The position numbers and the translations under genes are program-made. DNA of 64,000 nucleotides from Girardinichthys multiradiatus. Its lineage: Eukaryota > Chordata > Actinopteri > Cyprinodontiformes > Goodeidae. Below, in pieces: positions 1-11,135 of the stretch; within the stretch, counting starts at the first letter, position 1, and each line of letters opens with the position of its first letter. The stretch spans positions 25,901,049-25,965,048 of the forward strand of contig NC_061816.1 of NCBI RefSeq assembly GCF_021462225.1, given 5' to 3'. The notes under the pieces are model-generated. The model did not search any database and was not told the DNA's origin. It saw nothing but the letters and a program-made list of their open reading frames with translations.

Positions 1-923
1 GCGATGGTCATCTGTGTTACATTCAAACCGCCCAAGCCTGTAATCAGTTAGATGATAAACTGGTTTTTTATGATTTTGAATGTTTCATCGATTAGAACGG
101 TGTGCACATCCCTTATCTGGTCTGTGTTAAAACGCTGAAAGGTGAGGAATGGCATGCTTATGGATTGAATTGCACCCAAAAATTACTTCTCCATTTCAGG
201 AGACCGATGTACAGAGGCTTTACCTTAATAGCACACAACGCACATGGGTATGACAGCTACCTGATTCTCACAGCTATGCTGCAGTTAGGCATTAAACCTC
301 ATCTCATCATGCAGGGAAGTAAAGTTCTCTGTTTAACCGACCCTGATTACAGGTTAAAATACATTGATAGCCTGTCCTTCATGTGTATGAAGCTTAGTGC
401 GATGCCGAAAGCATTAGGTTTTAGTGATCAGACCAAAGGTTTTTTCCCCCACCTTTTCTCCTCTGAACATCTCCAGTATGTGGGGTCTTTTCCTCCTCCA
501 TCCTCCTACGCTGTAGAACGCATGAACTTTCAAGAACAACAGGTGTTTAACAGCTGGTACAGAGAAGCGAGCAAAGGGGTCTTTGACTTTGAGAAGGAAG
601 CTCTTCGTTATTGTAAAAATGATGTGGACATTCTTTATCAAGGTTGTGTTAAATTCAGGGATGAGTTCTTTAAGGGGACAAGTGTGGATCCGCTTAAATG
701 CGTCACGATAGCCTCAGCCTGCATGAAGGTTTTTGTAACCAATTTCTTTCCTCCTAAAACCTTGGCTATCCCCTCACCTCTGGACTACAGGCATAGTAGT
801 AAGACGTTTTTCAGCGCATCTATTCAATGGCTTGGCTGGATTTCAGACAGCAAAAAAATAGACATCGAACATGCATTAAACAAGTAGGAAATGAAAATTG
901 GTCCATATTCTGTGGATGGGTAT

Positions 924-2474
924 TTTCGTTGTCTGATGAGCTAACCCCTCCCTCCTACTTCCCCATGTCTAAAGGAATTGCTCAATCCAGCTCTCCTTCC
1001 AACGGGTCCGGACTTCCCCAAACCTGAAACATCTTACTAAGTAGGTTTACTGAAAGTTCTGTTTAAGCTGGTATTGGGAAATGACTCGCCTAGCCTCTGA
1101 CAGCCTTCATCCAAAAGTCTCGCCCTTCTTCAACTGGAGGTCCGGGCAACCGAGTAGCCTCTTGCAGTCATCCACACCTTCGACAGTCACTTTTGTTCAC
1201 GGCTGCTCATTCCCTAATTTACAACTGGCTCTTGGTATATGGGCTAGGTTAATTTTAGTAGCTCAGCACGAGCCCCAAGGGCGCTGTTTTAACAAACTTG
1301 GCTAAGGCAACCTATAAAAACCTCCTAAAATATCTTAGAACCAGGCAACAAGACTTTTTACCACCAATGAAAAACCAACAATACGGTGACTCGAATAATT
1401 GAATGTCCACGATTTAACCAGAATTTTATATGCTATCTTTGATTAGTAATGCTTTTGCAGGGGTCAGTAACAGCTTAAATTCTCTGTTCCTTTTCCATCC
1501 AAGCTTATTTTCTCCGTCAGATCTTGTTCGCTGGTCTTCTGCGAGGAAACAACCCCGTTTCTGCTCTCAGCATTGTTTTTATAGCGCTTGATGCCTTCAC
1601 CGGTCAGGCCCTTATTAGGCTTCTTAGTTATTGCGCAACCTATTCAGCTCAGCTTCTTGATTATTGCTCAATACTTTTGTCATGGTCATTGTGACCCACT
1701 GTTTCTGCTTCTCAGCCTTGGAGATGCCAATAATAGCCACGCTGGTCTGTAGTCGCATCCTCCCGTCGCTGTCAGCATGCAGCCAGCTCTCGTCACTCCT
1801 TGTCATCCTACAGTTCTTTCCCTAATCTGCTCAGTTTTAAACGTTACACAGTATTACACATTTCATTCTTCAGCTTTCAGCATTCACTTTAAAACACTGT
1901 TGCAAAACCATCACTTCATTCTTTTTATTCATGCTTTACAAATGATTAATGTTATCTTTCTTTCATATATAGCTGATTGAGAATGTCAAACCTTAATGTT
2001 TTTTTCCTCTAATTCTCAGTTCTTAACCACATTTCAATCATACATCTTTTAACTTGTTAATCAAAGACTACTAATTTTATTCAATACATGTGAAAGAATA
2101 TAAAATCATCATACATCATTTCTTTGGATATACTTGTTCATATTTTTGCAAAAGATAAGACAGATAACATGTGGCAGATAATATGTGGCTCCACACAGGC
2201 CTCTCCAGTCTCTCAGCTCCAGAATATGAGAACATGCTTGTTTCACTCCTCACTGCTTCAACTGTGTGTTTTACTAATTATTGCATGGATCGCACATAAG
2301 GATATAAGGATATTTATTGTAACTTTTATGGAGTGAACTGTGAGCAGTTACTAATTATTGCATGGATGACACATAAGGATATAAGGATATTTATTGTAAC
2401 TTTTATGGAGTTAACTGTGAGCAGTTACTAAATGTTGCATGGATTACATGGAAAGATCTCACCTTATTTTGACA
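924..2474. mobile_element. 1.55-kb insertion in polymerase gene
   Basis: Polymerase coding stops being recognisable at 923 and resumes at about 2476 in a compatible frame, so this stretch interrupts the gene. GTAT occurs at 920-923 and again at 2475-2478, consistent with a 4-bp target duplication. The inner sequence has no long ORF of a known family. From 930 it starts TGTC and ends GACA at 2474, which resembles LTR termini, but the six bases 924-929 do not fit that model. A tandem array fills its 3' end. Its family is not recognised. A spliceosomal intron was considered but does not restore the frame. Confidence 0.6.
2271..2450. repeat. 77-bp tandem repeat, about 2.3 copies
   Basis: The motif starting TTACTAATTA recurs at 2271, 2348 and (as TTACTAAATG) 2425, a period of exactly 77 bases. 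Each unit carries the pair ATAAGGATATAAGGATAT followed by TTTATTGTAACTTTTATGG. The array lies at the 3' end of the insertion in the polymerase gene. Confidence 0.85.
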
Positions 2475-4007
2475 GTATGCAGAGATTAACGGTGTCAAAG
2501 TTGCGTTTGAATTTTACGGCTGTTTTTTCCACGGCTGTAAAAAGTGTTACATGCCTCATGACAAGTGTCCGTTGAGAGGGGTCGCATTTGAACAGTTTTA
2601 CGCAGCCACTGTTGAAAGAAGCAAGGTGCTCCAAACTGTGTACGGCCTTCGTCTCGAGGTCATCTGGCAGCATGAGTGGACTGATGATAAAAAATCAGAC
2701 CCGGGGGTGATCAGCTTTCTTGAGAAAGTTAATGCACCTGAACCGCTATCATGCTCTGTATGGTGGACACACCTGCCCTATGAGGTCGAGGTACACAGTG
2801 GGGCCAGGTGAAATTGTACACTATGTGGATTACACATCTCTGTACCCTTATGTAAATGCTAGCTGCGTCTTTCCCCTCAGGCACCCCACCATCATTTACA
2901 AAAATTTTGATGACCCCAGCAGCTACTTTGGCCTTGTCAAAGCTGTGGTCTGTCCCCCACGAGGTCTCTTTTTCCCTGTTTTGCCTTACAGAACATCCCA
3001 AGGTAAACTGGTGTTTACTCTCTGCTGCACATGTGCTGAAATAAATAACCAGTCAGGTCCCTGCATGCATAATGATGAGGACAGAACTCTGACAGGTGTG
3101 TGGGTGAGTGTAGAGTTTTGTAAAGCGTTACAGTGTGGTTATCGCCTTGCTAAAATCACTGAAGTTTGGCATTTTGAGAAGACCAGTGACACGATCTTTA
3201 AAGGTTACATTCATTGCTTTTTAAAGGGTAAGCAGGAGGCTTCAGGCTACCCTTCTGAAGCGGTGGATGAGAAGAGCAGGTCAAAGTATGTAGCAGACTA
3301 CAAACTCCACCAGGGTATCCAATTAGACGCAGGCAAAATCGAGGTGAACCCTGCCAAAAGACAGGTAGCAAGACTGTTTAAACAGCTTTTGGGGAAGGTT
3401 TGCGCAGCGAAGTGATCTGTCTCAGACCACAGTCATCACTAACCCTGAGGAGTTTTTCAGCTTCAGGTTCTCGAGTAAATACAGGGTTAGCTATTTCCAT
3501 TTCTTCAACCCTGAAATGTATGTAGTGCAGTGGAACTACAGCAAACGTGTCATCTCTCCCCCAAGCAAGGTAAACAATGTGTTTATTGCAGCATTCACCA
3601 CCGCTTATGCGCGTTTAAAACTTCTCAGCAGCATGGAGCAATTGCAGGACAGATTGATTTATATTGACACGGACAGTTTGATTTATGTGACAAAAAGTGG
3701 TGAAACTCCTTTGGAGCTTGGAAATTATCTGGGGGATCTTACAAACGAGCTTGCGGGAGACAGCATTTTGGAGTTTGCATCAACAGGACCCAAGAGTTAC
3801 GCATATCAAACCAAAAACCAGAAAAAGCTAGTGATACGTGATAAAGGCATCACTCAGATGCATGAATGCAGCCAGAGGGTCAATTTGGACAGCATCAAAG
3901 GGCTGGTTGAGGGCTACTTACAGGGGTCAGGTGAGGGTGTCATTGAAATTCCCCAGCACACGATCAGGAGGGATAAAAAGAGATTCCTCTTAAGAAATGC
4001 TGCATTT

Positions 4008-5774
4008 TGTTGTAAATATGAATCTGAGAATATTATTTAATATTAATATTTTAATATTTTATCAAATAATATTTCGGTCTGTTAAGGATTGTCCTGTGAA
4101 TACCAGCCCAATAAGGCGATGGTATTAGGACAGAATAGAAAGGTGTGAGACGAGCTCTGGCATTATTGAACAGCATAAACTCTGCACATATATGGAATGA
4201 ATTCATACAATTTCTTAAAATACAAGAATTTATTAACAAAAATATGTCAACTCAAAGTCAAACATATTTCAATCAACAAACTCTTTACTATGCTAAAACA
4301 ATCCAACTAAACTACCAAGCAGAATTAAAGAATAATGAAGACTAATGGGCTATGTACAATATAAACAAGTTGATTAAAGATGATTGAAAATTATGACCAA
4401 AAGAGTGATGCAATGTTACCATGCAATGTTTATGTTTGAGAACCAAGGATTATCTTGAAGAATCTGGAAATGAAGTTAAGTTAGTCTTGGACTAACTTAG
4501 GAAATAATCAGCAAACGTTTAGACAACCATTCACAATGCAAGATCAGATAAAATATTATTTTAATAAAATAATGTTTTAAATAATGATCTGCTGAATAAA
4601 ACCAACCTCCTGGATGACTAATTCTCAACGGTGTCTAATTAACTGCCTTTATTTATTGAAATAATATTTGAAGAAATATTATTAAGGGAGTATTTTGGAA
4701 AAGAGCCAAATCTTTCTGGAGAAATGGGGCTTAATGGTGTTTACTTAGTTATCAAATCTAGTAAATGATGTTCAGGGACTATTATTCACTAGCTTGAAAA
4801 CTAACAACGTTTCTTTTGAATAGTCTTTAGTAGCACATGTTCTCTACCGGTTAGCCGTTAAGCTAACAAAGAAGCTTAGCACCAGAATCAACACATTCCT
4901 TTAAAATACCAGGATTAATAAAAGGGTTAAAATGCATAAGCGCGGACGGCGTGTTATGAGCAATGTTCTGATTAAAACCACGCTTTAAATAAGGCTTATC
5001 TTAACTTTAAAACATACAAAGAACACAGAACCGGAGCGTGCCGCAGCTAGCCTTCTAGCACTAAAGATAGCCAGGTTCCACAAAACAAAACTTCATAACA
5101 TGAAAACGTTTAGATCATTTCATCCTAAACCTATCTGTTAATCTGCCCAAACCTAACCTCTGACCATGGTGAGTAAACGTTGTCCAAGGGCGATGAAGTT
5201 TGAATAAACGTCCACAGTCAACAAGCGGTTGGCTTTCAGCTAACCTCTGCGTTCGCTCTGCGGCTGTTTGTTACCCTAACACGGTGGTGCAAGCCGTAGT
5301 CCGTCCTTCAGACTCGACTTGTAGAAACAGCTTCTCTGCCGTTTATCTCTTCGACACAGTTTTGCTTCTGTGGAGCTTCGGAGAGAAAATGTAAGCAATT
5401 CTTACACCTTAATTTCCCCGCTCATGAATGAAAATACCAGATACACAGACAGTATTTCATTCTACTTAACTTTGCATATGATCGGTGATCGTATGGCTTC
5501 CTTGGATCCAGTTGAATTTATGTCTTTTTGCCAGCAAAAGACATCAGCGCACTTTGTTCTCTCCTGTCCCGATGGTCATCGGTGTGGAAGAGAAAGACTT
5601 GTGGAAAGGTGGGGGCTTATATGCGGCAGTGTCTTCGTGGGAAGTCCTCTGCTACCCCCCCTTCCCCCTTGTGAAGTTGTGCTGGAAGTCAGTTAAATGC
5701 CATTTATTTTGAAAGTTCCAGAAATGTTCGTACCGGAGTTTTAATATTGAAATCCATGGCTGTAGGTCCCAACA
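4008..5774. mobile_element. Solo LTR (family A, copy 1) in polymerase
   Basis: 1767 bp beginning TGTTGTAAATATG and ending GGTCCCAACA, flanked by ATTT at 4004-4007 and 5775-5778. The TG...CA ends with a 4-bp duplication are the signature of a retroviral or LTR-element insertion. The polymerase frame continues directly past the second ATTT, which fixes the boundary. A second copy with the same ends lies at 30351-32290. No gag, pol or env is present, so it is read as a solo LTR of unusual length. A non-autonomous DNA element with 5-bp TGTTG/CAACA ends (for example Ginger-like) cannot be excluded. Orientation is not established. Confidence 0.75.
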
Positions 5775-5855
5775 ATTTGTTAAAAGGTTAAATTTGTTAA
5801 AGACAACTCTGCCTTTTGGTTATTAGAGCATAAGAAGAAGAAGAAGAAAACAATT

Positions 5856-6534
5856 TTGCATTCTGTCGGTTTACAGGAGGTTGATTTTGATTCTAGATTT
5901 AGAGCGCCTTTCTCATGTATGATAATAGGACCCAGCGGTTGCGGGAAAACCTTTTTTGTAAAAAGTGTTTTGCAAAATTGTAATCATGTCATGGATGTTG
6001 TTCCAGAAAATATTGTATGGATTTACACATCTTTTCAGCCCATGTATGCTGAATTGCAGAAGATGAATACAAATATTAAATTTGTGGAAGCATTGCCTCA
6101 TTCTTTTGAAGATGAAAACCTGTTTCCTCCTGATCAGAATCATCTGATTATTCTAGACAATGTTATCGCTCAAGCCTCAGATGATGAAAACGTGATGAAG
6201 GTCTTTACCCAGTTTCGTCACCATCGTAATATGAGCGTCATGATGTTGACTCAGAATGTATTTCATCAAGGAAAGTACAGTCGCACTACTAGTTTGAACT
6301 GTAATTATATGGTGATGTTTAAGAACCCGAGCGATAAACTGCAGTTGAATATACTGACCCGCCAAATGTTTCCATCACAAAAGGGTCTCTTCCTGGAGAG
6401 TTGAAGATGCGACGAGAAAAGCTCATGGTTATTTAATCATCTATTTCACGCCTACCTGCCCAGAACATTTCAGACTGAGAACAGGCATACTTCCTTACCA
6501 GTGGCCTGCTGTGTACATGCCCAAAACAAAGTAA
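5856..6534 (+). pseudogene. Adintovirus FtsK/HerA-type packaging ATPase
   Basis: Genome-packaging ATPase of the A32/FtsK-HerA group that would pump viral DNA into capsids. The Walker A motif GPSGCGKTFF lies near 5931-5960, and the Walker B-like run HLIILDNV near 6140-6163. The sensor-like MMLTQNVFHQ follows near 6240. The frame is lost near 6395-6400 and the C-terminal part continues in another frame to TAA 6532-6534, so there is one frameshift. The open frame begins at a TTG (5856) after a lysine-coding AAG run, with no ATG before the Walker region. The original start is therefore lost or obscured. It sits 29 nt after the polymerase stop and 6 nt before the next gene, a compact viral layout. 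Confidence 0.9.
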
Positions 6535-6540
6535 GTCATC

Positions 6541-6880
6541 ATGTCTGCACGTATAAAAAGGAATGTACCATTATTCAGAGCTCTGTACCAAGCTGCTCCT
6601 CAGAAACGTAAAGATATTCTCACACACTGCTCTCCCGAATTTCTTCAGGCTCTGTGTGAGATTGCTCTGAATATTTTAAAAGGTAACATTAAACTATCAC
6701 CCGCTCAACACCGGATTGAAGAAGCAAAGAAAAATCATCAGATTGTTGGCTGATAAAAGAACTGGTATCAAACGTAAACAGCTGGCTCTCAAAAACCAGG
6801 GAGGTGGTTTTATTCTCCCCATTCTAACGGCTTTTGCCCCTTTCATCTGTGATCTAGTGGGTGGAATCATCAGGAGATAA
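6541..6880 (+). pseudogene. Adintovirus pX-like small virion protein
   Basis: A short basic protein beginning MSARIKRNVPLF at 6541, with a leucine-rich helical N-terminal half (about 70 residues) that runs out of frame near 6745. The sequence continues in another frame as a basic stretch and then a glycine-rich hydrophobic tail (GGGFILPILTAFAP region), ending at TAA 6878-6880. Small proteins of this pattern sit beside the ATPase in many Maverick and adintovirus genomes and are compared with adenovirus pX or membrane-active virion peptides. That role is by analogy only. The stop overlaps the next ATG (TAATG). Confidence 0.7.
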
Positions 6881-7672
6881 TGTCTCTCAGAACATCGCAG
6901 AAGATGCTTCTCATTTCCCCTCATCAATTCAAGCGTCTGACCCAGTCAGAAATGCCCATCAGACAGACGGCAGAGGAGAATTTGGATGCTGAAATCAGAG
7001 CGATATTGAATGACCCCGGTTTGACTTCTTATAAAAAAATAAAAAAATATGATGCACTTTTGCAGTTATCTCACTCTACTCAAGCAGGGTGTGAAAGAAG
7101 AGCAACAGGTGAGTTTGACACTTCAGCGTGACACAGCAAGCGGTCCCGGAGCATGACCGGGTTGCTTCGGATCAGATTGTTATGGATGTACTGAAAAGCC
7201 TGCCAAAGCATAACCATAAAAATGCTGAGTACATTTTGAAGAAATTATCCGTAGAAGTAGGGGTTGGACTTTGCGAGGAGAATTTGTATTTAAAGGAAAT
7301 GTTGTGAAGGGGTCCCATATGATTGACTTGTTGAAAAATCTCATGCTTCCATTTAAAAAATGTGGAGCACTGCTACCCCAAGGATGGTCAGACTTTCTAC
7401 ATACATTGTCAGAGGTAAACATCCCCATATCTTCAGTCAATAACCCTAATGCTCGTGATGAATATAGACGGCTCAAAACAGATGGAAAGGCATCATTTAT
7501 TGAAAGTGTTGAAGCATTCCCCCGCATTAACCAGAGAAGACAAAAGCAGATAACTCTTTCTTCCCATTGGTCGAGATCCGAGCAGGAAGACCCTAAAAAT
7601 ACTACCATGAAGCCAAAAAAGTCTCTTCGTAAAACAATACTACCTCCCCGATGGATCACATTTTCATCATAA
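6880..7672 (+). pseudogene. Adintovirus virion-type gene of unknown function
   Basis: Starts at the ATG overlapping the previous stop (MSLRTSQKML). It has a charged, helical N-terminal region resembling the N-terminus of a Maverick minor virion protein, then a linker, then a domain containing WTLRGEFVFKGNVVKGS (about 7267-7317) that recurs in Maverick-type virion genes. The frame is broken at least twice, near 7070-7090 and near 7260. The final part is basic (KPKKSLRKT) and ends at 7672. Position between the pX-like gene and the convergent protease gene supports a structural or DNA-binding role, but I cannot name it. The stop lies 17 nt from the stop of the opposing protease gene. Confidence 0.65.
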
Positions 7673-7689
7673 ACCGTTATAAGATACAT

Positions 7690-8715
7690 CTACAAGGAGC
7701 AGGAACTGAGAGTGAAAAATGCTGAACTCTGATTAATGACATTTCTGGTATTTTTTACAAAGTTAGATACCATTAAATCATTCTTAAACACATCTCCGGT
7801 GTATTTAGACAACACTTGCTGCAGTGATAAACCGCATGCTCTATGACCACACACTGTGGACAGAGTGTTTTGAAGCTGGTTATTGTGTGTGGAGATATAT
7901 TATGTGTGTGCATCATTATTATTACTATGTTCATAACCAGTGTGGGAAATAAAATGTGTAACATGTGTTAGTATAAAGACATTGTGTATTGTGTGGTCTG
8001 CAAAAGTATTTCTCACAGGGAGGTGAAGTGGAAAATTACTGGGAACTGCAGGAGTGTGTGAAAAGTAGAGACTGACTTACTCCCTGCTTATATCAGTAGA
8101 TACGGGGTGCAGCTGGTGGACAATGACTGTCTAAATATGGTAAAGCCGGAAAAGTGTGTACGTGACTACATGTGAGAAAAAACTGTAAACAGGGCGCTGC
8201 CCATTTTAATGTGTGTTTTAATAAAAGCAATGTGCCCAGTGAGAAGCTCCGAAGTCGTCTCAGTGTGTGTCCTGATCACATGAGAGCTTCTCCTGGTCCA
8301 GGTATTTTTGAATGACATACAGCTGTCTCCGTGTGATTTATTCTAATGTGCTGTGAATTCCTCCAGGTTACGGTGAATAAACGAACGCGCAGAAGGCCCC
8401 TTTAAAGGGGTACTTCAACATGTGATACAATATTTTTGATGATCTGTCTTTCAAAAATGTTACAATGCTTGATGGGTAAAAATCTAAATTCGGAGGGAAT
8501 CCATAAGAGTCAAAAAAGCTGGCTTCGCCATTCTCTTCCAGAGTCAGAGCTAACCAGTGTTCTCCAGGCATTTGTGAAGGATGTGTGTTCACGATAAAGT
8601 ATGCGGGTCCTGTGAATTTGTCAGCTAGCAGCGGCAGCTGGTCCCACGCCCAAACACCGTAAAACAAATCTCCCAGCAGATGATGCAGCAGGTTCTCAAT
8701 TTCATGATTATTCAT
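7690..8715 (-). pseudogene. Adenain-like virion cysteine protease, LTR-split
   Basis: Adenovirus-type maturation protease (adenain, C5 family) on the minus strand, starting MNNHEIENLL at 8715. The catalytic His lies in the GEHWLAL motif and the acidic residue in FFDSYG. The catalytic Cys motif TVCGH lies on the far side of an inserted solo LTR (7888-8420), at about 7836-7850. Removing the LTR and one copy of its 4-bp duplication leaves the frame open across the joint. Soon after the Cys motif the sequence appears shortened relative to the family, and the gene ends at a TAG at 7690-7692. It would cleave capsid precursors; it is inactive here. Confidence 0.88.
7888..8420 (+). mobile_element. 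Solo LTR (family B, copy 1) in protease gene
   Basis: 533 bp beginning TGTGGAGATATATT and ending GTACTTCAACA, flanked by TGTG at 7884-7887 and 8421-8424. AATAAA polyadenylation-type signals occur near 8219 and 8376 on the plus strand, favouring that orientation. A diverged second copy starts at 18335 inside a DNA transposon. TG...CA ends, a 4-bp duplication and precise interruption of a viral gene together make the solo LTR call strong. Confidence 0.85.
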
Positions 8716-8726
8716 GTCTGATTAGA

Positions 8727-10034
8727 TTAATAATAATCCACCAGAACACGCCTCTTTGAATCAATCTCTAAAATAGAGTCATAACAAGCGTAGATGATCA
8801 GCGTGGCGGTATGAGGCAATGGTTGCCTAAATCGCATCTCCAATCTTAAATTCCCGCTGGAAAGCGGAGATAGAGCATCTGTGTCCTCACCCGGGTTAAG
8901 ATTAAATGTGAATAGAGAGTATCCTTGATTAAATTCCTGACGTGTTATACTCAGTGGAAGATCTTTTAGATGTCGTCCTGTAGCCGTAAACAAGTTGTAA
9001 TATTCTCTCACTGAATGACCTTGGTTAAAATTGGGCTGGAAGGCTTTAGCAGGAATTTGTCTGCCATCCTTACACAAAGCTAAATATTCCATATCAAAAT
9101 GATTAAAGTCAAACGGATTGAGATTGCGTGTTCCTGTAAAAGCGTCATGATCCAGTAACGCAATCACCACATACTTGGGAAAGACGCCTAAGAAAAGATT
9201 CTCTTGGTTGCATACCCTTGAATTTTCAGGGATGGAATATGTTTTTACATTCACACGTTAAAGTGGATACAGAGCATTTGCCTTCATTAAAGCTGTAGTG
9301 TGACCCAGTCGTACAGCTGGAGAGACAGTAACTTTTTTGATGAAAAGAGATGCTCCTAATATCCTGAGTTTGAAAGTGGAGTCTCTTGCAGCCATGAGAC
9401 AAAAAGAATCATTGGCTCGTGTAAGTTTAATTTTGAGGTCAACAGAGTTTAAAAGAAGTCTCTCGCAGAAAAATATGTCTGCATGCAGGGGGCCTAGGAG
9501 ATGTACCTCCCTGGAATTTGCCGTAAAGCCTGCTCTGCTGTTAAGACCTTGGTTAGGGCCGTTAGTTGTAACAATAGAGTTCAGATGCCCGGCTGTGTCT
9601 TTATAAAAAAGACCAGAGCTTAACTGGCTTTTTAAAGAATCCTCAGAAAAGTTTAACAATGTCTCAATCATGGCTCTATATGGATGTGTAGCGCTGAATT
9701 GTGAAATCAATCGATCTCCGAGAGTGACGTCACACTGACTGAAGATGGTGTTTAACGGGTAGTTGATGAGCCCTACAGGTGCATCATCCGGCAGGTTTGT
9801 TCCATCCTCGTTAGTAATTTTCACTCTGAGATGCAACAGCGTATCGTTGAGATCCAGATACTTTTCTCCATCTCCCGGAATGAAAAACTCGATCGGGCCT
9901 CCATCGATGATTGCTGATAAAGGCTGGATCTCGGTGTAAATTTTATCTTCAAACGATAGCTGCGTCATCGGAGCAGAAAATAAGTCCAACTCTGCCAGCG
10001 TGCACTCTGATGATTTGTTATGTAAAAGAGCCAT
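8727..10034 (-). pseudogene. Adintovirus major capsid protein, one stop
   Basis: Double-jelly-roll major capsid protein of Maverick/adintovirus type (often labelled F54H12.2-like in animal genomes). It starts MALLHNKSSE at 10034 and ends LVDYY before a stop at 8727. Total length is about 434 codons, normal for the family. A single in-frame TAA at 9258-9260 divides it into 258 and 175 codons; both halves are otherwise open and show family patterns (GDGEKYLDLNDT in the first half, ENLFLG and LEIDSKRR in the second). It is the best preserved viral gene here. It lies 11 nt upstream of the protease gene on the same strand. Confidence 0.93.
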
Positions 10035-10105
10035 TATTTAAATATATCAAAACTTGTGGAAGACTTCCGTCCTCTTTGTTTGTCAGATCCAACTGATCTC
10101 CTTTT

Positions 10106-10183
10106 TCAGGCTTGTCGTTGTTTTTTAACCGTCCTTAAACGATTACCAGGGGGTCTTGTTCTGGGTCTTTTGGATAAAACCAT
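10106..10183 (-). CDS. Tiny basic ORF at adintovirus edge
   Basis: A 25-codon minus-strand ORF (ATG at 10183-10181, TGA at 10108-10106) beginning MVLSKRPRTRPPG, with about a third Lys or Arg. It sits 72 nt upstream of the capsid gene on the same strand. Small basic core-like proteins are common in this virus group, so it may be a remnant of one, but chance is possible. No homology can be claimed. Confidence 0.25.
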   Translation of the reverse strand: MVLSKRPRTRPPGNRLRTVKKQRQA

Positions 10184-10403
10184 AATTCCTGAACGTCAGT
10201 GTGTGTAGAACCACTCATTTTACTCACGGCTCTACCTATGACATCCTAAGTGATATTTGCCGTTTTAAGATGGGGTTTTGCAATAGCAAATCCTTTTTTT
10301 GGTTTGTTGTTTTTCAATTTTCTGTTAGGACTTCAAGTTTGTCTTTATGTCATTTTAAAGTTCTGAATTGTTTCAAGCTGTTTATGCACTCTGATAGAAT
10401 GGG

Positions 10404-10660
10404 AATGGTAAATGGACTGAACTTATATAGCGCTTTTCCAGTCATACAGACCACTCAAAGCGCTTTACACTAGAGCCACATTCACCCAATCGCACTCACT
10501 AACGCTCACACATTCATACACCGATACGCAGATTGGTAGGCAACTTGAGGTTAAGTGCCTTGCCCAGGGTCACATCGACATATGGCAGGAGGAAGCTGGA
10601 ATCAAACCCACAACCTTCTGATTGCAAGACGACTACTCTTCCTACTGAGCCACAGTCGCC
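10404..10660 (-). mobile_element. tRNA-derived SINE
   Basis: Read on the minus strand it begins GGCGACTGTGGCTCAGTAGG (A-box-like) and carries a B-box-like GGTTGTGGGTTTGATTCC. It ends with a tail containing GCGCTATATAAGTTCAGTCC. This is the layout of abundant teleost SINEs (AFC-like). No gene is seen between the adintovirus and this element. Confidence 0.7.
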
Positions 10661-10765
10661 TACAAATGGGAGCATCCATTCTTGTGATATTCAGCTCCAG
10701 AGTTTCAACATGGTCAATGTCTTCTGTTACATATTGTGGTGAATAGCAATGATGAACCAGGACCT

Positions 10766-11135
10766 GATTCAATTCAATTCAGTTTTATTTATATAGCGCC
10801 AATTCACAACACATGTCGTCTCAAGGCACTTCACAACAGTCAGGTTCATACATTCCAATTAATCCTAAACATTGAACAGTGCAGTCAGAGTTAGTTATTT
10901 ATTCAAATTGGATAAAACGTTTTTCTATCTAAGGAAACCCAGCAGATTGCATCCAGTGAGAGTCTTGCAGCATTCCCTCCTCCTAGATGAGCATGTAGAG
11001 ACAGTGGACAGTCACTGGCGTTGACTTTGCAGCAATCCCTCATACTGAGCATGCATGTAGCGACAGTGGAGAGGAAAAACTCCCTTTTAACAGGAAGAAA
11101 CCTCCAGCAGAACCAGAACCAGACTCTGCAGCCTT
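10766..11135 (-). mobile_element. 3' end fragment of L2-type LINE
   Basis: On the minus strand this matches the 3' end of the LINE copies at 14880-15200 and 48040-48391. Shared landmarks include AGGAAGAAACCTCCAGCAG, GGTTTCCTTAGATAGAAAAA and the terminal GGCGCTATATAAATAAAACT. Only the 3' untranslated end is present, as in a 5'-truncated insertion. Confidence 0.8.

Larger units (their letters stand above)
1..5826 (+). pseudogene. Adintovirus/Maverick-like DNA polymerase B, broken
   Basis: Family-B, protein-primed type DNA polymerase of a Maverick/adintovirus, cut by the left window edge. Visible motifs: exonuclease I (YDFEC, 69-83), exonuclease II (AHNAHGYDSY, about 228-257), exonuclease III (YCKNDVDIL, about 610), palm motif A (DYTSLYPYVN, about 2828-2857) and motif C (YIDTDS, about 3660-3677). 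Breaks seen directly: in-frame TAG at 93-95, TAG at 885-887, a 1.55-kb insertion at 924-2474, frameshifts near 2750 and near 3400 (the second at motif B), and a solo LTR at 4008-5774. The frame resumes directly after the LTR target duplication at 5779 and ends at TAG 5824-5826 with the PFGY end usual for this family. In a living virus it would copy the viral genome; here it is dead. The family call is firm; virus versus Maverick transposon is a naming question. Confidence 0.93.

Noticed and set aside
2271..2450. CRISPR-like array
   Set aside because: It is a plain tandem repeat without spacers, in a eukaryotic genome.
921..2478. Spliceosomal intron inside the viral polymerase
   Set aside because: GT and AG are available but splicing there does not restore the frame; the 4-bp GTAT duplication fits insertion better.
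4051..4239. 62-codon minus ORF also present at 30415-30603
   Set aside because: It is conserved because both lie in copies of the same LTR; no motif or start context supports a gene. The plus-strand MNENT ORFs at 5370 and 31892 are rejected for the same reason.
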